DNA of 64,000 bases. Origin: Eubacterium sp. 1001713B170207_170306_E7. Lineage in GTDB: Bacteria > Bacillota > Clostridia > Eubacteriales > Eubacteriaceae. This document shows positions 58,980 through 64,000 of this stretch, piece by piece. Position 1 is the stretch's first letter, and the number at the start of each line of letters is the position of its first letter. The stretch covers positions 1-64,000 of the forward strand of contig NZ_JADMVE010000001.1 in assembly GCF_015547515.1 (NCBI RefSeq), given 5' to 3'. The translations under genes and the position numbers were made by a program. The notes below the pieces were generated by a model. The model was not told the origin of the DNA, made no database searches, and saw nothing but the letters and a program-made list of their open reading frames with translations.

Positions 58980-59471
58980 ATGGCAAACGAAAAATTCAAA
59001 GATAAAATCATAAAGGTTTTCGGTATGGAAATGGATGACGACGATCAATACTACGATGATGAGTATTATGATGATGAAGTAGAGGAAGCCGTCGAAGAAC
59101 CGAGAAACACCTATGCACCCCAGCCCAAGAAAACAACGCCTGCCCCGAAACGTACTGGTCTTGTAGGCATTGGCGACGGTCCGGAGGTTTTGGTTTTAGA
59201 CCCTGAACGTTTCGAGGACGCACCCGGGATTGTCAATAAAATCAAAGCGGATAAAACGGTTGTCGTTAACCTTAAAAACACAGAGTACGAAGACGGCCAG
59301 AAAATTTTTGATTTTCTTAACGGAGCTGTTTTTGCGCTGGAGGGCTCCATTAACCGTATCGCCGATAATGTTTTTATCCTTGCGCCAAAACAGGTTTCTG
59401 TTTCTACCAGCATGGAAAAGGACGAAAGTGAAACAATTACCCCTATTTTAAACTGGGATGATGATAAATAG
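58980..59471 (+). CDS. sepF: Cell division protein SepF
   Basis: The 163-residue protein has an N-terminal membrane-binding helix, a long acidic linker rich in Asp and Tyr (DDDQYYDDEYYDDEVEEA), and a C-terminal SepF fold at about 65-150 (PERFEDAPGIVNKIKADKTV, then FLNGAVFALEGSINRI). SepF tethers FtsZ to the membrane during septum formation. It starts ten bases after yggS and stops two bases before yggT. Confidence 0.94.
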   Translation: MANEKFKDKIIKVFGMEMDDDDQYYDDEYYDDEVEEAVEEPRNTYAPQPKKTTPAPKRTGLVGIGDGPEVLVLDPERFEDAPGIVNKIKADKTVVVNLKNTEYEDGQKIFDFLNGAVFALEGSINRIADNVFILAPKQVSVSTSMEKDESETITPILNWDDDK

Positions 59472-59473
59472 GA

Positions 59474-59743
59474 ATGATCGAAAACATTTTACTGGTTGCC
59501 GGTCAATACCTTGTTGAATTAATCACGCTCCTGATTGTAGCGAATATTCTGATGAGCTGGTTTAACCCAAGCCCGGATAATCCGATCGTCAAAGTGATTT
59601 ATGGCCTGACTGAGCCGATTTTATCACCTCTGCGCCGTTTCGCCATCATTGGTCCCATTGATTTTTCTGGGATTGCGGCAGTGGTTTTGCTTCAGTTTAT
59701 CATTTTTCCACTGTATAAAATGCTGATCAGCGCGATTTTTTAG
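59474..59743 (+). CDS. yggT: YggT-family membrane protein
   Basis: The 89-residue protein has two hydrophobic helices (about 5-27 and 63-85) with the family motif SWFNPSPDNPIVKVIYGLTEPIL split across residues 29-51, ending in PLRRF. The YggT family is found in the division cluster and is linked to osmotic tolerance or FtsZ placement, with no known enzymatic role. The ATG directly follows the sepF stop. Confidence 0.9.
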   Translation: MIENILLVAGQYLVELITLLIVANILMSWFNPSPDNPIVKVIYGLTEPILSPLRRFAIIGPIDFSGIAAVVLLQFIIFPLYKMLISAIF

Positions 59744-59846
59744 CTTATAACCGTCTGCCGCCATGGACAGACGGTTTCATTTAAAGTCTCTTAGAAAACG
59801 AATACATAAAAGTTTTCTATTATACATGAAAGGAGGTGAACAAAAT

Positions 59847-60212
59847 ATGCGCTCAGGGCAATATGCTTTGTATCATGGAGAAACCTTTAAATGCCAGGAA
59901 ATTATGCCAGATACCTTTAAATTAATTGTGGACGGTAATCAGGCGCCGCCGGGTTTCAGACAAAGCAGTTATGGTGATTTTACCAAGATGGTCCGCTATG
60001 AAGATCTGGAAAAAATAATGCAGATTAAGACAATGGTCGTTTACCGCAATGAAAATCTCACGCTGCTGGAGGAAGACGAGAAAAGGCTTCTTGTTGCAAC
60101 AGGTGATCAACGCATTGGGATTCGTCTGGGAATGACAGAGAACGGAAGGGGAGAATTCGTTCTTGAATTGTCAAAATCAGAACCCTATGAGATCCTCGAA
60201 TCTATGGAGTGA
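59847..60212 (+). CDS. Uncharacterised protein downstream of yggT
   Basis: The site AAAGGAGGTGA before the ATG at 59847 gives 121 residues. An earlier Met at 59763 has no ribosome site. The start MRSGQYALYHGE and the C-terminal FVLELSKSEPYEIL suggest a mixed beta/alpha fold. It has no membrane segment. I do not recognise the family. Position suggests that it belongs to the division transcript, but a role is not shown. Confidence 0.65.
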   Translation: MRSGQYALYHGETFKCQEIMPDTFKLIVDGNQAPPGFRQSSYGDFTKMVRYEDLEKIMQIKTMVVYRNENLTLLEEDEKRLLVATGDQRIGIRLGMTENGRGEFVLELSKSEPYEILESME

Positions 60213-60278
60213 GCTAAAGGAAGAAGGTTTTGTGTGAAAAACCGGTAATAAAATACCGGCTAAAGGCTGTTAAAAAGT

Positions 60279-60304
60279 GGCGTAGTCTGAGACTGCGCCT
60301 TTTA
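60279..60304 (+). terminator. Terminator of the division-cluster transcript
   Basis: GGCGTAGTC and GACTGCGCC pair with a TGA loop, followed by TTTTAT. A second small dyad, CCGGTA/TACCGG, lies 20 bases upstream. Confidence 0.75.
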
Positions 60305-60309
60305 TCCAG

Positions 60310-60525
60310 ATAAGAAAAAAGGTCCAGGCGCTGTGGATAACGGCCGGAAATCATGCCGTATTAGAGGAGCAGCCGGACACTGGGGAGATAAGGGATGAGC
60401 CTTAGTAAAGAAGCTGAAACTGCATGGGTAGTGCCCGCAGGCCGTTTTTTCCTCCTTAGGTAAAAGGCTTCGTCTCGTTGCTTTTTGACAGACTGAAACC
60501 GGTGGCAGAACACCGGTTTTTTTGT
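60310..60525 (+). ncRNA. Unassigned structured RNA upstream of the second MATE gene
   Basis: GAAAAAAGG (60314-60322) pairs with CC-G-TTTTTTC (60442-60451), closing a branched domain. Inside are CCAG..GCTG (60324-60333) with CAGC..CTGG (60370-60383) enclosing the hairpin ACGGC/GCCGT (60340-60359), and CTGC-GGG/CCC-GCAG (60420-60440). AGCCTT in the junction (about 60398) can alternatively pair with AAGGCT (60464-60469). A strong terminator closes it at 60496-60523. I cannot match it to a known class. Either a leader or a separate RNA gene is possible, since the MATE gene has its own promoter at 60538. Confidence 0.62.
60496..60523 (+). terminator. Terminator of the structured RNA
   Basis: AAACCGGTG and CACCGGTTT form a perfect 9-base stem with a 6-base loop, followed by TTTTTTT in total. 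Confidence 0.88.
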
Positions 60526-60537
60526 CGTGGGTTTTGC

Positions 60538-60566
60538 TTGTGAATCGCTGCGTTTTTAGCTATAAT
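60538..60566 (+). promoter_or_regulatory. Promoter of the second MATE gene
   Basis: TTGTGA (60538-60543), 17 bases, TATAAT (60561-60566), downstream of the terminator and 39 bases before the start. Confidence 0.6.
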
Positions 60567-60604
60567 TAAAAAGATTGTTTATGAATTGTTTGGGGGGATA
60601 GCGT

Positions 60605-61948
60605 TTGGAACAGAGAATACAAAACCTGACAAAGGGCAATATTTATAAAACGCTGGCAGTTTTTGCGCTGCCCTATCTGCTGGCTAATTTTATCCAGGCG
60701 CTTTACGGCGCGGTGGATATGATGGTGGTCGGCTGGTTTAACGATGCCGCTGTCGTCGCGGCAGTCTCCATCGGAACGCAGATGATGCAGATTGTCATAA
60801 GCTTTGTAGCGGGTCTGACCATGGGCGGTACCATCATCATCGCCCAATATTATGGCGGCGGCAGGGAAAAGGATACCCTTGAGACCATCAGTACCATGCT
60901 GACTCTTTTTGCCATCGCCGCGTTTTTGATGACAATCCTGTTATTTTGCCTGGCCGGCCCTTTTTTAAATCTTTTGAAAACGCCTCAGGCGTCCTTTGCT
61001 TCGGCCATGGATTATGTTCGGATCTGTGCCTGCGGAATCTTTTTTATCTTTGGCTATAACGCTCTGGCCGCCATGCTCAGAGGCCTGGGGGATTCAAAAA
61101 GCCCGCTGTATTTTATTGCGGTAGCCTGTGTGTTTAACATCGTTTTTGACTTACTGCTGGTCGGTGTCCTGAAAATGGGCGCGGCGGGCGCGGCTCTGGC
61201 TACTGCGGGCTCTCAGGGGGTCAGCATGATTCTTGCAGTCGTCTATCTGAACCGGAAGGATTTTATTTTTAAATTTAAAAAGGACAGTTTCAGGATTTAC
61301 AAAGACAAGGTAATCAGGCTCTTAAAGGTTGGGATTCCAGTCTCCCTTCAGGAGACCCTGCTGCAGATTTCTTTTCTGTTTATTACAGCCATCATCAACA
61401 CCATGGGGGTGGTTGCGGCCGCAGCGGTAGGCATTGCGGGTAAGTTTGACGCTTTTGCCATGCTTCCTGCCGGCGCTTTTTCCGGCGCCATCGCCGCCAT
61501 CGCCGCTCAAAATATCGGCGCGGGCCAGCCTGAGCGGGCAAAAAAGTCCCTCTTTGCCAGTATTGTGATGTCGTTGGTCTGTTCCGTTCCCTTTTTTATC
61601 TGGGCGCAGGCGTTTCCAGCGTCCATTTTACAGATCTTCAGGGCGGAGCCCGCGGTTGTAGCGGCGGGGACCGCCTATCTGAGGACGTTCAGCATTGATT
61701 TTATGCTTGTGGCCTTTGGCTTCTGCTTTCTCGGCTTTTTTAACGGCTGTGGACGGACGACCTTTTCAATGGTCAACGGTGTGGCGGCGTCTCTGCTTGT
61801 CCGCCTGCCGCTGGCATGGGTTTTGAGTGTGGCGCTGTCCGGCAGCCTGATGGCCATCGGTCTGGCGGCACCGGCGGCCACGTTGGTCTCGGTGGTGGCA
61901 GAGATCGTTTATTTAAAGTTGGGGCGCTGGAAAACCCCGGTAGTATAA
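60605..61948 (+). CDS. MATE-family efflux transporter
   Basis: The start is the TTG at 60605, preceded by GGGGGG, giving 447 residues. It has twelve helices in two MATE halves, with AVFALPYLLANFIQALYGAV and DMMVVGWFNDAAVVAAVS in the first and LLKVGIPVSLQETLLQISFL in the second. The substrate is unknown. It is not closely similar in sequence to the CsoR-controlled MATE protein at 48579, so the two are not a recent duplication. It interrupts the usual division cluster between yggT and ylmH. Confidence 0.9.
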   Translation: MEQRIQNLTKGNIYKTLAVFALPYLLANFIQALYGAVDMMVVGWFNDAAVVAAVSIGTQMMQIVISFVAGLTMGGTIIIAQYYGGGREKDTLETISTMLTLFAIAAFLMTILLFCLAGPFLNLLKTPQASFASAMDYVRICACGIFFIFGYNALAAMLRGLGDSKSPLYFIAVACVFNIVFDLLLVGVLKMGAAGAALATAGSQGVSMILAVVYLNRKDFIFKFKKDSFRIYKDKVIRLLKVGIPVSLQETLLQISFLFITAIINTMGVVAAAAVGIAGKFDAFAMLPAGAFSGAIAAIAAQNIGAGQPERAKKSLFASIVMSLVCSVPFFIWAQAFPASILQIFRAEPAVVAAGTAYLRTFSIDFMLVAFGFCFLGFFNGCGRTTFSMVNGVAASLLVRLPLAWVLSVALSGSLMAIGLAAPAATLVSVVAEIVYLKLGRWKTPVV

Positions 61949-61957
61949 GGAGTGAAA

Positions 61958-62692
61958 ATGGATAAAAAAGATGAATTTCTGCTGGCCAGAGTAGAGGAAG
62001 CCTGTCAGAATAATTATGCCCCCCTGTTTTTTGATTTCCAGGATGAAGCCATGCAGCTGAAAATGGAAAAAATCTTGAAGCGTTCAGGTGAGCCCTATCT
62101 TTTCTGGGGAGGAATGGAAAACGCCGGCCGGAGAATGCTGTGTGTTTATCCGGACTATGTAGATGCCAGTGATCTTGAATGGCCAATGCTGGCGGTCCTT
62201 TTCCCAAAGGAATTTCCAATGGATCACCGCAATGTGCTGGGCGAACTGATGCACCTCGGCATCACGCGTGAATGTGTGGGCGACATTCATGTGGGAGATG
62301 AAATGGTACAGGTGATCTTTGCAGACCGCCTGAGGGATTTCATTGCCCTGAACTTCACAAAGATAAAGGGCCGGACCATTAAGCCTGAAATACTAAAGGC
62401 GGATCAGATCAAAGCCTTTGAGCTGCGGTTTAAGCGTCTGGAGCTGGTAGCCGCCTCGGACCGTCTGGACGGTGTGATCAATAAAATATGGGGTTTTTCG
62501 CGTCAGGACAGCATTACCTATATCAAGCAGCGCCGGGTCCGTGTCAATTACGAGGAAATAACGAAAAATGATTACCGGATCAAGGCTGGCGATATTATTT
62601 CGCTCAGAGGCAAGGGCAAAGCAGTGGTCACAGAGCTCGGCGGTGTCACTAAAAAAGGAAACCTGCGCCTGGTGGTCGACAAATATATTTAG
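61958..62692 (+). CDS. ylmH: YlmH-type RNA-binding S4-domain protein
   Basis: AAGGAG before the ATG at 61958 gives 244 residues. A GTG six bases earlier would place the ribosome site too close. The N-terminal two thirds match YlmH (RMLCVYPDYVD, LGITRECVGDIHV), and the C-terminal S4 domain spans about 178-240 (ASDRLDGVINKIWGFSRQDS, RVRVNYEEITKNDY). YlmH binds RNA on stalled or disassembled ribosomes and is part of the conserved division neighbourhood. It is closely followed by an RluD-type gene. Confidence 0.9.
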   Translation: MDKKDEFLLARVEEACQNNYAPLFFDFQDEAMQLKMEKILKRSGEPYLFWGGMENAGRRMLCVYPDYVDASDLEWPMLAVLFPKEFPMDHRNVLGELMHLGITRECVGDIHVGDEMVQVIFADRLRDFIALNFTKIKGRTIKPEILKADQIKAFELRFKRLELVAASDRLDGVINKIWGFSRQDSITYIKQRRVRVNYEEITKNDYRIKAGDIISLRGKGKAVVTELGGVTKKGNLRLVVDKYI

Positions 62693-62713
62693 AAGAAATT
62701 GAGGAATGATTAA

Positions 62714-63637
62714 ATGGAAATAAAAGAATACCATGTCCCGGAAGAAAGCGCGGGGGTGCGTCTGGACGCTTATTGCGCCGAGCAGGAGCCGGATTTTTCC
62801 AGAGGCTATATCAAGAATTTACTGACGGAAGGTGCTGTGAAGGTGGATGGCAGCCAGAAAAAGGCCAGCTATAAGCTGAAGGGCGGTGAGGTCATCGCCA
62901 TCGCCGTACCCGATCCCGTGGAAAGCGCCATTGAGCCAGAGAACATCCCCCTAGAGATTATCTATGAGGATGAAGATGTGATTGTGGTCAATAAACCCAA
63001 GGGGATGGTGGTGCACCCGGCTCCGGGAAGCCCTTCCGGCACGCTGGTCAATGCGCTGATGTACCATACCGGCGAGCTGTCAAGTATTAACGGCGTTTAC
63101 CGGCCAGGGATCCTCCACCGGATTGATAAGGATACCTCGGGGCTCCTGATGGTGGCCAAAAATAATGCGGCCCATCAGAATCTGACCGGGCAGCTGAAGG
63201 CGCATACCATTACGCGCCAGTATAAGGCGCTGGTGAAAGGGATTATGGAAAACAACCGCGGTACCATTGATATGCCCATCGGCAGGCATCCCAAAGACCG
63301 TATCCGTATGGCGGTCGTAAAGGAAAATGCAAAAGAAGCGGTTACGCACTTTGAGACGCTTAAACGCTACGTCGAGGGCTATACACTTATGCAGTTCCGG
63401 CTGGAAACTGGCAGAACCCATCAGATCCGGGTGCATATGCAGGCCATCGGTTACCCCATTGCGGGAGATCCTTTATACAAGGGCGATAAAAAAAATCCCT
63501 TCAAAACCCAGGGGCAGTGCCTTCACGCCGAGCTGTTAGGCTTTAAACACCCGCGTACAGGCGAATACATGGAATTTTCTGCGCCATTACCAAAGGAGTT
63601 TCAGGCGATTCTGGACGGGTTGAAGGAAATAGAGTAA
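62714..63637 (+). CDS. rluD: RluD-type pseudouridine synthase
   Basis: The 307-residue protein has an N-terminal S4 domain (RLDAYCAEQEPDFSRGYIKN), followed by the catalytic domain with HRIDKDTSGLLMVAKN near residue 135 holding the active-site Asp and GRTHQIRVHMQAIGYP near residue 234. It modifies uridines in 23S rRNA. It lies 21 bases after ylmH. This is the second RluA-family gene in the window; the layout here matches the standard RluD better than the one at 33136. Confidence 0.9.
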   Translation: MEIKEYHVPEESAGVRLDAYCAEQEPDFSRGYIKNLLTEGAVKVDGSQKKASYKLKGGEVIAIAVPDPVESAIEPENIPLEIIYEDEDVIVVNKPKGMVVHPAPGSPSGTLVNALMYHTGELSSINGVYRPGILHRIDKDTSGLLMVAKNNAAHQNLTGQLKAHTITRQYKALVKGIMENNRGTIDMPIGRHPKDRIRMAVVKENAKEAVTHFETLKRYVEGYTLMQFRLETGRTHQIRVHMQAIGYPIAGDPLYKGDKKNPFKTQGQCLHAELLGFKHPRTGEYMEFSAPLPKEFQAILDGLKEIE

Positions 63638-63694
63638 AGTTTTTTGCTTTAATAAAATATAAAATCAAAGAATTAAAGCCGGGTGTTGTCATGT

Positions 63695-63713
63695 GACACA
63701 TATGACAAAGCGC
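63695..63713 (+). repeat. Left arm of a spaced 19-base inverted repeat
   Basis: GACACATATGACAAAGCGC matches the complement of 63848-63866 at 17 of 19 positions. The two copies flank the rluD terminator. The GTGACACATATGACA core resembles the TetR palindrome core at 20624-20639. Confidence 0.5.
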
Positions 63714-63721
63714 GGACGGGG

Positions 63722-63760
63722 AAGCGGTCTGTTTTGTTTTTAAACAGACCGCTTTTTATT
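63722..63760 (+). terminator. Terminator of rluD
   Basis: AAGCGGTCTGTTT and AAACAGACCGCTT pair and are followed by a T-rich run. Confidence 0.85.
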
Positions 63761-63847
63761 TATTTTTATACAATAAGATAGTAAAATAAATAAACTATCT
63801 TGAAAAATGCTTATATGCCCCCTTTTATTTTTATGTCATATGTCGCT

Positions 63848-63866
63848 GCGCTTTGACGTATGTGTC
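63848..63866 (-). repeat. Right arm of a spaced 19-base inverted repeat
   Basis: Read on the minus strand this is GACACATACGTCAAAGCGC. Another ATGTCATATGTCG lies just upstream at 63833. The region 63640-63904 otherwise contains only the rluD terminator and AT-rich sequence. Confidence 0.5.
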
Positions 63867-63904
63867 GTATGAACGTTTTTGAAGGTTGAGATGCTTTCAC
63901 GGCA

Positions 63905-64000
63905 TCATTTTGATGTTGTGGTTTCACCTTCATCAAAAATCTGCTGGATTGCGGCGATTTTATCCCTGGTAGGGGTCACGTACATGGTGTTTTGATTGGT
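63905..64000 (-). CDS. C-terminal end of an unidentified protein (partial)
   Basis: A minus-strand frame enters from the right edge and stops at TGA (63907-63905). The last 31 residues include MYVTPTRDKIAAIQQIFDEG and end in TTSK. The start is outside the window and the fragment is too short to assign. It is convergent with rluD. Confidence 0.45.
   Translation of the reverse strand, partial: TNQNTMYVTPTRDKIAAIQQIFDEGETTTSK

Noticed and set aside
1-64000. Search for CRISPR arrays, transposases, phage genes and rRNA
   Set aside because: No regularly spaced repeats, transposase or integrase motifs, phage structural genes or rRNA segments were seen. The only repeats are riboswitch cores, operators and the terminal inverted repeat.

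Overview
This window looks like chromosomal DNA from an anaerobic Firmicute of the Clostridia. An acetogen-like relative of Eubacterium limosum or Acetobacterium is my best guess, inferred from gene content and not proven. Pointers are a complete [FeFe]-hydrogenase maturation operon (TM1266-type regulator, hydE, hydG, hydF), flavin-dependent thymidylate synthase ThyX, RecU, SepF/YlmH, a cobalamin-riboswitch-controlled corrinoid transporter, two tetrahydrofolate riboswitches and strong AAGGAGG-type ribosome binding sites. I see no rRNA, insertion sequence, prophage or CRISPR array.

Layout. 1-5.3 kb: end of an unknown gene, a HAD phosphatase, then a catabolic cassette (FGGY kinase, iron alcohol dehydrogenase, DeoC-type aldolase) followed by a GntR regulator. 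5.7-8.2 kb: an XRE regulator convergent with a YolD/Y-family polymerase pair whose promoter carries two LexA-like boxes. 8.4-14.1 kb: two-component system, ABC/FtsX exporter and an FMN reductase. 14.2-17.3 kb: btuFCD-type corrinoid uptake under a cobalamin riboswitch. 17.3-27.7 kb: sodium symporter, methyltransferase, TetR/alcohol dehydrogenase pair with a 50-bp perfect palindrome, YgjP-like protease, thyX, a membrane protein, a degenerate GGDEF-EAL protein and a VOC protein. 27.7-32 kb: hydrogenase maturation operon behind a structured leader that I cannot assign. 32.1-35.2 kb: pseudouridine synthase/recU/luxS and fba. 35.3-39.3 kb: folate synthesis (folE, HD protein, folP, folBK) and the folate transporter folT, each behind a THF riboswitch. 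39.5-43.5 kb: tRNA-Thr and several small or uncharacterised genes.

43.6-50.2 kb: a YtaF/MntP-like gene behind a second unassigned structured leader, then a TPP riboswitch with thiC, thiM, thiE and thiD, then a MATE transporter co-transcribed with a CsoR-family repressor behind two near-perfect CsoR-type operators. 50.4-56.7 kb: FUSC exporter, a SpoIIE-type phosphatase with an ECF-S-like membrane sensor, a D-2-hydroxyacid dehydrogenase with a cysteine-rich tail, and an amino-acid permease. 56.9-64 kb: tRNA-Pro and a cell-division/translation cluster (HlyD-like gene split at a T9 tract, yggS, sepF, yggT, ylmH, rluD), interrupted by a third unassigned structured RNA and a second MATE gene. The last 96 bases hold the end of a minus-strand gene.

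Together the genes cover cofactor supply (folate, thiamine, cobalamin, hydrogenase H-cluster), which suits a one-carbon, hydrogen-using metabolism, much of it under RNA-based control. The most promising undescribed material is the set of three structured RNAs that resist assignment, the CsoR-MATE module, and the ECF-S-like/SpoIIE fusion.
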